Source: Nonomuraea zeae (lineage in GTDB: Bacteria; Actinomycetota; Actinomycetes; Streptosporangiales; Streptosporangiaceae). Taken from it: a DNA stretch of 56,728 nt. The DNA lies in contig NZ_VCKX01000045.1 in NCBI RefSeq assembly GCF_005889725.1, forward strand, positions 1 to 56,728, written 5' to 3'. Below, piece after piece: positions 18,151 to 27,710 of this stretch (position 1 is its first letter; every line of letters starts with the position of its first letter). A program made the translations under genes and the position numbers. The notes beneath the pieces are model-generated. The model was not told where the DNA came from and searched no databases. It saw nothing but the letters and a program-made list of their open reading frames with translations.

Positions 18151-19131
18151 TCAGCGGCCATTCAGCAGGGCATGCCCGAGCGAAGTCAGGCTGTGGAGCA
18201 TCCGGTTGCGGTCGCGGATGCTGAAGACGAGCCCCGCCTCCCTCAGCACTGTCGCGTGCTCGCTGGCCGACGCCGCCGAGATGCCCGTCCGCCGAGCCAG
18301 CTCACCGGTCGTCACCCCGTCGCCCACGCCGATCGCCTCCAGCACCCCCGCCCGCGTGACCCCGATCAGCATGCCGAGCGCTCCCGGCCCGGTCTCCCCC
18401 GGCACGGTGCCCGGCCCGTGCGGCACCGGGATGATGAGCACGGGCGGCAGCCCCGGATCGAGCATCGTCAACGGACCGGAGACGCAGAAATAGGAGGGCA
18501 CGAGCCGCAGCCCGCGCCCGTTCAAATGCAATTCCTGATCGCGGTGACCTGGGACGCGTAATTCGCCCGCCGACCACACCGCCATCGGGCGTAAGGTGCC
18601 GAGCAGTCCTTCGACCCCGTGCCGCGCCAGCGCGTCCCCCCGCATACGCCGATCCCGGCCGAGCGCCGTTTCGATACAGCCTTTGTACGGCGTCACAATC
18701 AGGTCGTAGCAGGCTCGCATGGCCTCCGTAAGAGCGACCAGCAAACCGGGCTCGCCATTGGCCAGCCCCCGTGCCGCGCCGGGCAATTTCCGGTACGCGG
18801 CCAGGACACGGAGATCCCGGTGCAGATGAGATTTCGGCGTGCGGCGGATCGCCTCCAACCCGTGCTCCACGCCCCGCGCCGCCTCCGCGGGATTGAGGAA
18901 GTCCGGAAAGTAGCCCACATTCGGCGTCAGCGCGAGCAGCAGGCTCAATATCTCGCCGAGCTGCGCATTCCGAAGGGCCCGGCCGGCCAGCCTGCGCCAC
19001 GTGGCGAAGAACAGGTCTCCGCGCTGAGGCCGCAGCATTTGCAGGCTGAGCACCAGCTCCCACAGCGGATCAGGCTCAGGAGCGATTCTGGTGCGCATGA
19101 TGTCGTCGCTGGTGAAGTAGATCCTCAACAT
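18151..19131 (-). CDS. ArsR-like winged-helix transcriptional regulator
   Basis: A 326-residue regulator of a type common in actinomycetes. It opens MLRIYFTSDDIMRTRIAPEP, has a long alpha-helical middle region of unknown ligand, and ends with an ArsR-type winged helix (about 260-320: GVTTGELARRTGISAASASE, HATVLREAGLV, HSLTSLGHALL). Two rare TTA leucine codons occur (18559-18561 and 18592-18594). Several other codons here are A/T-ending, so the gene may be recently acquired or under bldA-like control. It lies 122 bp before the MotA-like gene on the same strand and is divergent from the secreted protein at 19337. Confidence 0.85.
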   Translation of the reverse strand: MLRIYFTSDDIMRTRIAPEPDPLWELVLSLQMLRPQRGDLFFATWRRLAGRALRNAQLGEILSLLLALTPNVGYFPDFLNPAEAARGVEHGLEAIRRTPKSHLHRDLRVLAAYRKLPGAARGLANGEPGLLVALTEAMRACYDLIVTPYKGCIETALGRDRRMRGDALARHGVEGLLGTLRPMAVWSAGELRVPGHRDQELHLNGRGLRLVPSYFCVSGPLTMLDPGLPPVLIIPVPHGPGTVPGETGPGALGMLIGVTRAGVLEAIGVGDGVTTGELARRTGISAASASEHATVLREAGLVFSIRDRNRMLHSLTSLGHALLNGR

Positions 19132-19336
19132 CGGATCCGCGCCCCCCGTGAAACCCCGTCATAGAGCACGCCCCCAGATCTGTATTAACGCAGACCCACG
19201 GCAGCTCGGCAACTGCCGAGTTTCCGGCGCTGACCTGGCATATTCGCCCTGCACCGAATTTCGTTGCCCGCATGAGAAGCGCATCCGATGCTTGCCTGAC
19301 CGCGCATTCAATCAGCCGGGCGCAGAAGGAAGAGCC

Positions 19337-19828
19337 ATGAAAGATCTGGTAAGACGCGTCGTCGTCGGGACGGTCGGCAGCGCCACATTCGCCGGCCTCA
19401 TCGTGATCGGCCCGCCGGCGTCGGCGTGGGTCTACTGCAACACGGTCAGCTCCGTCTCCGACACGAGCTCAGGTCGTATCCGTTATCCCACGTACAACGG
19501 CGACATCAACTGCGACATGCGACTCAACACGAACGGCGATGCCCGGCAGCGCGAGGCGATATCCCAACTCCAGGAGACGCTGAACGTCTGTTACAGCGCG
19601 ATCAGGTATACCATCGGCAACCACGTGCCCCCGTACGCGGTCACCAGCGTGCTGAGCGTGGACGGCGAGTACGGCTCGAAGACCCGCGAGGCGGTGAAGA
19701 GCGTCCAGCGTTACCACAACGGTCTGGGCGCGTCTCTGGTCGTGGACGGCTACGCGGGCCCGAAGACCCGGAGCACGATGCTTCACCAGAACGTGGAACA
19801 GAACTTCTGCTCGTTCCGCAGCCAGTGA
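19337..19828 (+). CDS. Secreted peptidoglycan-binding-like protein (four cysteines)
   Basis: A 163-residue protein starting at ATG 19337 with AAGGAAGAG just upstream. The signal peptide is about 31 residues, with likely cleavage after PPASA before WVYC. The mature part has four cysteines, enough for two disulfides. Residues about 75-155 resemble a PG_binding_1 repeat: LSVDGEYGSKTREAVKSVQR and LVVDGYAGPKTRSTMLHQ. Such domains bind the cell wall or substitute for propeptides. No catalytic domain is fused. It is divergent from the ArsR-like regulator across 205 bp. Confidence 0.8.
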   Translation: MKDLVRRVVVGTVGSATFAGLIVIGPPASAWVYCNTVSSVSDTSSGRIRYPTYNGDINCDMRLNTNGDARQREAISQLQETLNVCYSAIRYTIGNHVPPYAVTSVLSVDGEYGSKTREAVKSVQRYHNGLGASLVVDGYAGPKTRSTMLHQNVEQNFCSFRSQ

Positions 19829-19877
19829 GCCGGACGCCGGACGGCATGGTCCAGAGCACGCACCCGCGCCGCAGGGG

Positions 19878-20250
19878 ATGGCCACCCCGGCGGCCTACCG
19901 CACACTGAACCGCGTGATCGAGCACCACCGCAGCCTCCTCTTCCAGCGGTACCAGTAGCCTCTGCTGGAGCGTCGTACAGCCCCTCGACGAGGAGCTGAC
20001 TGCGGACGACCTCCGGTGGCGGCTGAAAGGAGGCCGCGACCCCGAGCAGCGTCTCATGCGACACCCCACGGAGGCCGACCACATCATCACCGCGCTCAGC
20101 GAAGACGCACGCGCGTGGATGACCACGCAGCACTTCAACGGCGGCTGGAGGTGGAGGAGCCTTCGTCATCATCCTCAGCCATCCCGGCGCCTGACGTCAC
20201 CGCCCACACCTGGGCACAGGCACACAAAAAACCGCCCCTTACCTACGTGA
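19878..20250 (+). pseudogene. Possible decayed gene between the secreted protein and tmRNA
   Basis: This stretch has coding-like third-position GC but no intact gene. One frame gives MATPAAYRTLNRVIEHHRSL and ends at TAG 19958. Another frame then reads QPLDEELTADDLRWRLKGG and RHPTEADHIITALSEDARA, ending at about 20250 inside the ssrA terminator. The frame switch and stops suggest a degraded gene or unrelated short ORFs. No family was recognised. Confidence 0.3.
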
Positions 20251-20267
20251 GCAGGTAAGAGGCGGTC
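20225..20267 (-). terminator. Intrinsic terminator of ssrA
   Basis: On the minus strand, about seven bases after the tmRNA CCA, the arms GACCGCCTCTTACCT and AGGTAAGGGGCGGT form a stem of roughly 14 bp with one mismatch and an 8-nt loop. It is followed by TTTTTT. This is a classic rho-independent terminator, one of the few here with a real U-tract. Confidence 0.85.
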
Positions 20268-20273
20268 TGAAAG

Positions 20274-20657
20274 TGGTGGAGGTGGCGGGAATCGAACCCG
20301 CGTCCTTCAACCCCAAGTCAGGGCTTCTCCGGGCGCAGCCTGTTGTGCTTTTCTCAGCCCCGGCGATCACACAGGCGAGTCGCCGACGGGCTCAGCCACT
20401 GTTTGGTTTCCCGATCGCCCCCGTGGCCGGGTCGATCGGTTGAGCCTTCTAGCGATGCCAGACACCGGGCCGAAGGCACTCCCGGGCTGACAGTGGTTTC
20501 GCTGCTTAGGCAGCGAGACCCAGGGAGTCCTGGGCCACCACAGTGCGCTTGGAATTGGCACTTGTTGTTTGCGGTCACAGGATTAACGAGGTTATGTCCG
20601 CAGTCCTCGGCCCGCTTCACCTGGCTTGCAAAGTCGAAGTCGAAGCCAGTCACCCCC
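20274..20657 (-). ncRNA. ssrA: tmRNA (ssrA)
   Basis: A 384-nt minus-strand gene. The 5' end GGGGGTGACTGGCTTCGACT and 3' end GGTTCGATTCCCGCCACCTC then CACCA pair into the alanyl acceptor stem and T-arm of tmRNA. The tag-coding segment is 20559-20506. The resume codon GCC begins ANSKRTVVAQDSLGLAA followed by TAA, which lies in a stem-loop as expected. Tags starting ANSKR are known in related actinobacteria; this one is long (17 residues) and ends GLAA rather than ALAA. It rescues stalled ribosomes with SmpB, whose gene lies 2.2 kb upstream on the same strand. Confidence 0.95.
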
Positions 20658-20751
20658 TGTGCAGTTGTCAACACATCCCCGCGAAGGGATGAGCAACACT
20701 GAATGTACATGGGACAACGCCCTCAACGCCAACTTAATTCCCATGCCGAAA

Positions 20752-20790
20752 CCCCCGGGAGCGCGGCACAGCAGCACGCGCTCCCGGGGG
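20752..20790 (-). terminator. Strong GC hairpin between the PBP gene and ssrA
   Basis: A perfect 14-bp stem (20752-20765 with 20777-20790; arms CCCCCGGGAGCGCG and CGCGCTCCCGGGGG) closes an 11-nt loop. In minus-strand orientation it is followed by TTT and lies about 160 nt after the PBP stop, so it probably ends the smpB-PBP transcript. A second 8-bp hairpin (20823-20830 with 20840-20847) lies closer to that stop. The rest of the 290-bp gap must hold the ssrA promoter; I see no convincing boxes. Confidence 0.65.
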
Positions 20791-20947
20791 CCGACCGGCA
20801 GGGTCGAGCCGGTCCGGACGGCAGGACTTCCCCCGAGATGAAGTCCTATCTCATCACGGCGACTGGATCCGCAACCCCCCGAGCGGGCCCAGTCACTCTG
20901 TAAGACGCCACCGGGAGCCCCGATGGTTGCTCAGCGTCACGAAATTT

Positions 20948-22804
20948 TCACGACGAGTTGCCGAGGCCGGCGAAGAAGCTGCCGGCCACCGCTCCGGCGT
21001 CGTAGTCCTTGACCAGCACCGCGATGGCCACATCCCCTTGCCAGCCGACGAACCAGGTCAGCCCGCCGCCCGCGGTCGACTTCACGCCGTAGACCTTGCC
21101 CCGGCCCGCCTGGGCGACCGTGCCGGCCGCGCCGGCCCGCATCATGGTCCGCAGCGTCGTGAGGACCCGCGGGTCAACGGGGACCGGAGCCGGCTGGACG
21201 GCAGGCACGACCTCGGCCGCCGGATCGGGCGACTTGGGGTCGGTGACGAGCACCGGCGGCCGCCAGGTGCCGGAGGCCACCGCGGCGCCCACCAGAGCCA
21301 TGCCGAGCGGGCTGACCTCGACGTTCTGGCCCGCGATGGCCTTGGCTTTGTCGGCGTCGGTGGGCAGCTTGGGCAGCGAACCGCTGAACGACTTCAGTGG
21401 CAGCCGCCACGGCAGCCCCACGCCGAACGACGTGGCGCTCTTGGCCAGGTCGGTGGCCGTGACGCGGCGGGCCAGCGAGGCCAGCGCGGTGACGCAGCCC
21501 TTGGCGAAATTTTCCTGGAAGGTGCCGGACGACGTCACGCCGTCGGTCTGGCCCGTGTGGACGAACTTGGCGCCGCCCACCGTGCGCTCCTGCGGGCAGG
21601 CCAGCCGCTGCTTGGGGCTGACCTTGCTCTTGAGCAGCGCGTCCGCGGCCACGATCGAGAACGCCGTGCCGGCCGGGAACTTGCCGGCCAGCGCGTCCTT
21701 CTCCTGGTGCATGTTCTTGGTGGCGACCGCGCGGATCTCGCCCGTGTCGCGCTGCACCGCCACCAGCGCGCTCGTGTCGGTGTCGGCCACCGCCGCCTCG
21801 GCCGCGTTCTGGATCGCCCGGTCGATGGTGGTCTTCACCGAGACGTTCTGCCGGCCCCGCCACTCCTTGAGCCGGGCGACCTCCTTGCCGGTCTTGAGGT
21901 CAAGGGTGATCACCTTGGTCTCGGTGGAGCCGGTGAGGTAGTCCTGGTATGCCTGCTGCAGGCCGCTCTTGCCGACCGAGTCGCCGGCCCGCTGCGGCCC
22001 GCCGAGCTTCTGCTCGCTCTCCGGGGTCAGCGCGCTGACGCTGCCGACGATCTGGCGGGGGGCGTCGGGATCGACCGGCTGCTTCTGCGGCTGCGTCTCG
22101 ATCCCGGTGATGGCCGTGAGCTTCGACTTCATGGCCTCGTAGCGCGAGCGCCCAAAGGTGACCAGCGGCACGAACTTGCCGGGCGGCGAGGACCTGATGC
22201 GACTCAGCAGCCGGTCCTGGGCGTAGCCGGTCACCTCGGACAGCTTGGCCACGACGTCTTCGGCCTGGTCGCCCAGCTTCGACGGGTAGACGCCGACGAC
22301 GTAGAGGTAGGTGTCGCTCTGCAGCGGATCATTGTCCTTGTCGACCACCGGCTGGCGCTCCACCGGCTCGGTGTCGACCGCGAACCGCTGACCCTCCTTG
22401 AGCTGCGGATGCAGCACGGAGGGTGACCAGCGCACCTTCCAGGTGCCGTCGACCAGGTGGAGCGGCAGTATCCCGTCGTATTCCCAGAGCGGGTTGTTCT
22501 CGCCCAGGTCGACCTCGGCGTGGAAGTCGGCCCTGGACTCTTCGCCTGTCACGCTGACGCGCTCGATCTTGAAGCGGAACGAGGCCGCGTCAAGCTCGAG
22601 CTTGGCGTCGGACAGCGCCTTGCGCACGGTGGCCAGGTCGCCGTCCGTGCGGCCCGCCGCCAGGTCGTAGTCCTCCGACTGCCAGCCCACGAGGAAGTCG
22701 CGGACCGCGTCGTGCGGCGAGGGCTCCTCGAAGCAGCCGGTCAGCATCGTGCTCGCGACCGCCAGGGTGGCGGTCGCGGCGAGGGTGCGGCGAGCGCGTC
22801 TCAT
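20948..22804 (-). CDS. PBP-like lipoprotein with degenerate transpeptidase motifs
   Basis: A 618-residue protein with a lipoprotein signal (lipobox LTGC, C24), an NTF2/MecA-N-like domain (about 30-140) and a PBP dimerisation-like middle (GKSGLQQAYQDYLTG). A transpeptidase fold follows in which all three active-site motifs are altered. SxxK is TAFS (T380 to S383, in FPAGTAFSIV), SxN is GCV (436-438), and KTG is KST (575-577). It is therefore probably a catalytically dead PBP that binds partners or a ligand. The lipid anchor replaces the usual transmembrane helix. It starts 20 nt after smpB, across a 24-bp tandem duplication. Confidence 0.85.
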   Translation of the reverse strand: MRRARRTLAATATLAVASTMLTGCFEEPSPHDAVRDFLVGWQSEDYDLAAGRTDGDLATVRKALSDAKLELDAASFRFKIERVSVTGEESRADFHAEVDLGENNPLWEYDGILPLHLVDGTWKVRWSPSVLHPQLKEGQRFAVDTEPVERQPVVDKDNDPLQSDTYLYVVGVYPSKLGDQAEDVVAKLSEVTGYAQDRLLSRIRSSPPGKFVPLVTFGRSRYEAMKSKLTAITGIETQPQKQPVDPDAPRQIVGSVSALTPESEQKLGGPQRAGDSVGKSGLQQAYQDYLTGSTETKVITLDLKTGKEVARLKEWRGRQNVSVKTTIDRAIQNAAEAAVADTDTSALVAVQRDTGEIRAVATKNMHQEKDALAGKFPAGTAFSIVAADALLKSKVSPKQRLACPQERTVGGAKFVHTGQTDGVTSSGTFQENFAKGCVTALASLARRVTATDLAKSATSFGVGLPWRLPLKSFSGSLPKLPTDADKAKAIAGQNVEVSPLGMALVGAAVASGTWRPPVLVTDPKSPDPAAEVVPAVQPAPVPVDPRVLTTLRTMMRAGAAGTVAQAGRGKVYGVKSTAGGGLTWFVGWQGDVAIAVLVKDYDAGAVAGSFFAGLGNSS

Positions 22805-22842
22805 CGGTTACGGTGCCGTCGCTCTCATCGGTTACGGTGCCG
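22799..22842. repeat. 24-bp tandem duplication at the smpB/PBP junction
   Basis: TCTCATCGGTTACGGTGCCG occurs at 22799-22818 and again at 22823-22842 (period 24). On the minus strand each copy ends in CGATGA. In the first, TGA is the smpB stop; in the second, ATG is the PBP start. A single copy would give the common 4-nt ATGA overlap. Confidence 0.85.
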
Positions 22843-23292
22843 CACGACCCGGGCCATCTCCCGTTTCGCCTGCGCCTCCGCAAGCGACTGGCGCTTGTCC
22901 CAGTCTTTCTTGCCGCGGGCCAGGCCGATCTCGACCTTGGCCCGGCCGTCCTTGAAGTAGAGCGCGAGCGGCACGATCGTGAGCCCGCCCTCCTTCGTCT
23001 TGGCGGCGAGCTTGTCGATCTCCTTGCGGTGCAGCAGCAGCTTGCGCTTGCGGCGCGCCGTGTGGTTGGTCCACGTCCCCTGCATGTATTCGGGGATGTG
23101 GACGTTGAGCAGCCACGCTTCGTTGCCGTCGATGCTGGCGTAGCCGTCGACGAGCGAGGCGCGGCCCTCGCGTAGCGACTTGACCTCGGTGCCCTGGAGC
23201 ACGAGCCCCGCCTCGAAGGTGTCCTCGACGTGGTAGTCGTGCCTAGCGCGTTTGTTCTGGGCGATGAGCTTCCGCCCGGTCTCACGTGGCAT
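22825..23292 (-). CDS. smpB: SsrA-binding protein SmpB
   Basis: A 155-residue full-length SmpB, the RNA-binding partner that delivers tmRNA to stalled ribosomes. It begins [20 protein letters not shown] and shows the conserved [31 protein letters not shown] and [13 protein letters not shown]. The basic C-terminal tail ([20 protein letters not shown]) enters the mRNA channel. It follows ftsX by 47 bp in the conserved actinobacterial order prfB-ftsE-ftsX-smpB and lies 2.2 kb from its partner ssrA. Confidence 0.98.
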   Translation of the reverse strand: MPRETGRKLIAQNKRARHDYHVEDTFEAGLVLQGTEVKSLREGRASLVDGYASIDGNEAWLLNVHIPEYMQGTWTNHTARRKRKLLLHRKEIDKLAAKTKEGGLTIVPLALYFKDGRAKVEIGLARGKKDWDKRQSLAEAQAKREMARVVRHRNR

Positions 23293-23339
23293 GCTTCGAC
23301 TTTACCGGCGGCCGGGGCGAGGACGTCCCATGCGCACGG

Positions 23340-24248
23340 CTACACCCTGAGGTAGCGGCGGAGCGTGACGAACGAGGCGAGCACACAGATCACGACACCG
23401 ATGGCCATGGTGATCGTGATGGCCTGGGCGACGTCGTTCCAGCCCAGCTGTGCCGTCGGACCGCCGAAGAACTTGCCCAGCTCCTCGAACAGGAACACCT
23501 TCGTCACGATCAGGATGACCGCCGCGAAGACGCCGCCGACCAGGCCGGCGATGACGCCTTCCATGACGAAGGGCAGCTGGATGTACAGGTTCGACGCGCC
23601 GACCAGCCGCATGATGCCCGTTTCCCGCCGCCGGTTGAACGCCGACAGCCGGACCGTGTTGCCGATCAGCAGGGCCGCCGCCAGCACCAGGATGATCGCC
23701 ACCGCCAGCGCGTAGAAGGCGAGCTTGTCCAGCATGGCGAAGAACGGGCCGAGCAGCTGTTTCTGGTCCGTCACCTGGGCGACGCCCGGCTGGCCCTGCA
23801 TGGCCTGGACGACGGGCTCGTAGTTGTCCGGATCTTCGAGCTTGACCCGGAACGACTGGGGCATGTCCTCGACCTTGGTGGCGTCCACGAGAGCCTTGCT
23901 GGCCTGGAAGGACTCCTGGAAGTTCTTGTACGCGGTCGCCTGGGTCTCGAAGAACACCTCCTTGACGCCCTGGGTGCCCTTGATGTGCGCCTCGAGCGCC
24001 CGGGTCTGCGCGGTCGTGATCGCCTTGCCGTTACACGCCGGCATGGCCGATCCCTTGTTGCACAGGAAGACCGAGATCTCGACCTTGTCGTCCCAGTAGC
24101 CCTTCATCATGCCGACCTGGGCGTTGATCATCAAGCCGACGCCCAGCATCGCCATGCCCACCGCCACGGTGATGACGACCGCGATGGTCATGGTCAAATT
24201 GCGACGGAGGCCGATCCAGACCTCGGAGAAGATGAAATTCGCCCGCAT
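23340..24248 (-). CDS. ftsX: Cell-division permease-like protein FtsX
   Basis: A 302-residue protein with four membrane helices: one near residues 20-42, an extracytoplasmic domain of about 120 residues, then three in the C-terminal half (YALAVAIILVLAAALLIGN and on). The cytoplasmic RRRETGIMRLVGAS segment contacts FtsE. FtsEX does not transport; it signals across the membrane to peptidoglycan hydrolases such as RipC-type enzymes. Two cysteines (LCNKGSAMPAC) in the external domain may form a disulfide. The gene starts 20 nt after ftsE. Confidence 0.97.
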   Translation of the reverse strand: MRANFIFSEVWIGLRRNLTMTIAVVITVAVGMAMLGVGLMINAQVGMMKGYWDDKVEISVFLCNKGSAMPACNGKAITTAQTRALEAHIKGTQGVKEVFFETQATAYKNFQESFQASKALVDATKVEDMPQSFRVKLEDPDNYEPVVQAMQGQPGVAQVTDQKQLLGPFFAMLDKLAFYALAVAIILVLAAALLIGNTVRLSAFNRRRETGIMRLVGASNLYIQLPFVMEGVIAGLVGGVFAAVILIVTKVFLFEELGKFFGGPTAQLGWNDVAQAITITMAIGVVICVLASFVTLRRYLRV

Positions 24249-24268
24249 GTTCTGTCTGCAGCTCCCTG

Positions 24269-24958
24269 TCAGTACGCCTGGCCGTACACGCCACGCGACT
24301 GGTCCCGGACGATCTTGCCGTCCTCCAGCTCCACGACACGCTTGCGCATGGAGTCGACGATGGCCGCGTCGTGCGTGGCCATGACGACCGTGGTGCCAGT
24401 CCTGTTGATGCGGTCGAGCACCTTCATGATGCCGATGCTCGTCGCGGGGTCGATGTTGCCCGTCGGCTCGTCGGCCAGCAGGATCATCGGCCGGTTGACG
24501 AACGCGCGGGCCATGGCGACGCGCTGTTGCTCGCCGCCGGACAGCTCGTCGGGCATACGGTGGGCCTTGCCTTCCAGGCCGACCAGCTCGATGACCTCGG
24601 GAACCACCTTGCGGATGAACCGCCGTGGCTTTCCGATGACCTCGAGCGCGAACGCCACGTTCTCGTAGACGTTCTTGTTCGGGAGCAGCCTGAAGTCCTG
24701 GAACACGCAGCCGATGCGGCGGCGCAGGTGCGGCACCTTGAAGTTGGAGAGGCGGGCCAGATCCTTGCCGGCGACGTGGATCGCACCGGAGTTGGGCCGC
24801 TCCTCCTTCAGGACCAGACGCAGGAACGTGGACTTGCCTGATCCCGAGGGACCGACGAGGAACACGAACTCGCCCTTGTCCACGTCTACAGATACGTGGT
24901 CGAGAGCGGGCCGGTTCTGGTTCGCGTAGACCTTGGTGACATTATCGAAATGGATCAC
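24269..24958 (-). CDS. ftsE: Cell-division ATP-binding protein FtsE
   Basis: A 229-residue ABC ATPase starting at GTG. Walker A is [10 protein letters not shown] near 37, the signature [14 protein letters not shown] near 138 and Walker [10 protein letters not shown] near 160; the H-loop is ATHDAAIVD. The opening [14 protein letters not shown] is typical of FtsE. It forms a complex with FtsX that couples ATP hydrolysis to wall cleavage during division or hyphal growth. The upstream 200-bp region contains a repeated CAGTCTAGGGG motif. Confidence 0.97.
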   Translation of the reverse strand: MIHFDNVTKVYANQNRPALDHVSVDVDKGEFVFLVGPSGSGKSTFLRLVLKEERPNSGAIHVAGKDLARLSNFKVPHLRRRIGCVFQDFRLLPNKNVYENVAFALEVIGKPRRFIRKVVPEVIELVGLEGKAHRMPDELSGGEQQRVAMARAFVNRPMILLADEPTGNIDPATSIGIMKVLDRINRTGTTVVMATHDAAIVDSMRKRVVELEDGKIVRDQSRGVYGQAY

Positions 24959-24971
24959 GAGAGCATCACGG

Positions 24972-25109
24972 CATGCCAGTCTAGGGGTCAGGACGGAAGC
25001 GAGGGTGGCACATGCCCACTTCCCGCCGCTGGCCGAGCGGGGGCGTCTTCTTTACCAATGATCGACGTTCCGATTGGCCAGACGACAGTCTAGGGGGAAG
25101 ACTGGCATG
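24972..25109. repeat. Repeated and inverted motif upstream of ftsE
   Basis: CATGCCAGTCT (24972-24982) is perfectly inverted as AGACTGGCATG (25099-25109). CAGTCTAGGGG occurs at 24977-24987 and again at 25086-25096. The second copy also forms a local inverted repeat, CAGTCT-N7-AGACTG (25086-25104). All lie between the ftsE start (24958, minus) and the small zinc-motif protein (25161, plus). They may be operators or an RNA leader structure. Confidence 0.55.
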
Positions 25110-25160
25110 GAACGTCCATAACGGAAACAAAACGATTGTGCGGCTAGACTTGGGGCTGTC

Positions 25161-25337
25161 ATGAGTTGTGAACACCTCGTATGCGCGCAGTGCGCCCACC
25201 CAGTGATCGAGGGCCGCTGCTCCCTCTGCCGCGCCAACCGCGAGCGGATGCACAACCACGGCTTCGCCGGGCTGTCACCCGCCCTCATCGCCCTTCTGCT
25301 GGTCGTCCTGTTGTTCGTGACCCTGGTGCTCAAGCAC

Positions 25338-25352
<15 letters not shown>
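25161..25352 (+). CDS. 63-residue zinc-ribbon-like membrane microprotein
   Basis: A small protein with two CxxC pairs (CEHLVCAQC and GRCSLC) at residues 3-23, suited to binding one zinc ion. One membrane helix follows ([17 protein letters not shown], about 42-58). No family name was recognised, but the composition is not random. TAGACT at 25145-25150 resembles a -10 box so close to the ATG that the mRNA may be leaderless or nearly so. It is encoded opposite to ftsE and prfB and overlaps the prfB 3' end by 15 bp. Confidence 0.7.
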
Positions 25353-26462
<1,110 letters not shown>

Positions 26463-26500
26463 GAGTACGCGACCCTCGCCGGCCCGAATAACATGGCGAG

Positions 26501-27517
26501 GTGCGTGCTTACGGTCGGCGGAAGATGCTGGCGCTCGCCGCGGGCGTGCTCGCCACGGCGACCGCCTGCACCGGCAATGCCCAGCCGCCGCCCGGCAAGG
26601 CCGCGGCCGCCGCTTCGCCGGCCCCCTCGCCCTCGGCGGTCGAATACGCCCTCACTCCCGCCGAGGCCGCCAAGGAGTTCAGCGAGATCACCGTCACCGA
26701 CGACATGCTGCGGGCGAAGAGCAGCATCCAGGGCCGCCTGGCGCCGGCCCTGGACCTGACGACCGGCGGGCAGGCGGAGCTCACCCGGGCCGCCTACCTG
26801 TCGGCCGACTACGCCCCGCCGCGCTACCGGTGGGGGTCACCGACGCTGTTCGTGCCGAAGTTCAAGGTGGGCGAGCAGGCGCTCTGGTTCAGCGCGCTGG
26901 CGACCCGCAACGGGCAGCCGGCGCTGCTGACGTTCGCCAAGTCCGACGAGTGGCGGATCAGCTCCGTGGCCGAGCTCCTGCCGGGGCAGGAGCTGCCGGA
27001 GATCGAGCTGGACGCCGACGGCTACGCCACGGCGGTGGCGGCCGACGACAAGAGCGTCACGATCAGCCCGCAGTTCATGGGGCCCGTGCACGCCAGCGTG
27101 GCCGAGACGGGGTCCGCCGGGGTCACGGCCGGGCTGCTCGCGCCGGGGCCCTTCACGACGGACGTGGCCGAGCAGATCGCCTCGCTCCGGGCGCGGGCCA
27201 AGAAGGACGGCTACAGCTACGACTCGATCTTCAGCGCCGACAACTTCCCGGTCTACGCGCTGCGGACCAAGGACGGCGGAGCGCTGATCCAGTATTCGCT
27301 CTCGCGAAACTCGACCACGCGCAACCTGGTGGACACGACGTACAAGATCTCCGTGCCGCAGGAGGCGAGCTGGGCGATCAGCGGTTCGACCGTGCCCCTC
27401 AGCCTCAAGCTCACCGAGACCCACCAGTACGTCACCGCCGTCCCGCCCCTGAGCGAGCCCAAGGCCGCCGCCGTCATCGCCCACCAGGGCGCGCTCACCC
27501 GCGCCGCCGGCACCTGA
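26501..27517 (+). CDS. Secreted lipoprotein of unknown function
   Basis: A 338-residue protein starting at GTG 26501, divergent from prfB with 38 bp between starts. The signal has twin arginines ([19 protein letters not shown]) and a lipobox-like ATAC, so it may be exported by Tat or Sec and lipidated. A short Pro/Ala linker precedes about 300 residues without recognised motifs. The sequence alternates polar and hydrophobic residues like a beta-rich fold, with segments such as [20 protein letters not shown]. Related lipoproteins of unknown function are common beside prfB in actinomycetes. A terminator hairpin follows. Confidence 0.75.
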   Translation: MRAYGRRKMLALAAGVLATATACTGNAQPPPGKAAAAASPAPSPSAVEYALTPAEAAKEFSEITVTDDMLRAKSSIQGRLAPALDLTTGGQAELTRAAYLSADYAPPRYRWGSPTLFVPKFKVGEQALWFSALATRNGQPALLTFAKSDEWRISSVAELLPGQELPEIELDADGYATAVAADDKSVTISPQFMGPVHASVAETGSAGVTAGLLAPGPFTTDVAEQIASLRARAKKDGYSYDSIFSADNFPVYALRTKDGGALIQYSLSRNSTTRNLVDTTYKISVPQEASWAISGSTVPLSLKLTETHQYVTAVPPLSEPKAAAVIAHQGALTRAAGT

Positions 27518-27566
27518 CCCATCCGTTCCCGACACGACGGCACGGCACGGCCCGCCCGCGCCGCCG

Positions 27567-27593
27567 CCCGTCACGGCCGGGCGTGACGGGTTT
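27567..27593 (+). terminator. Hairpin terminator after the lipoprotein gene
   Basis: CCCGTCACG (27567-27575) pairs perfectly with CGTGACGGG (27582-27590) around a 6-nt loop and is followed by TTT. It lies 50 bp after the lipoprotein stop codon. Confidence 0.7.
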
Positions 27594-27645
27594 CCACCCC
27601 TGACGCCGTACGCCACCCTCCCCTCATCCCCGCCTTAGCAACTTG

Positions 27646-27672
27646 AGTTGACTAGCTCCAAGGTAGTCAACT
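27646..27672 (+). promoter_or_regulatory. Palindromic operator AGTTGACTA-N9-TAGTCAACT
   Basis: Two perfect 9-bp arms (27646-27654 and 27664-27672) flank a 9-bp spacer, 39 bp before the Clp-N gene. The left arm contains TTGACT, a good -35 element, so a dimeric repressor here would block the promoter. The regulator is not encoded in the window; PadR- or GntR-type dimers are plausible. Confidence 0.7.
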
Positions 27673-27710
27673 ACGGTTGCTTATATGCCGGACATTCGCG
27701 GGAGGCGCCG

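Noticed and set aside
20274..20657. Overlapping short ORFs in the tmRNA region
   Set aside because: They are shadows of the structured RNA; tmRNA ends, tag and terminator are all identifiable.
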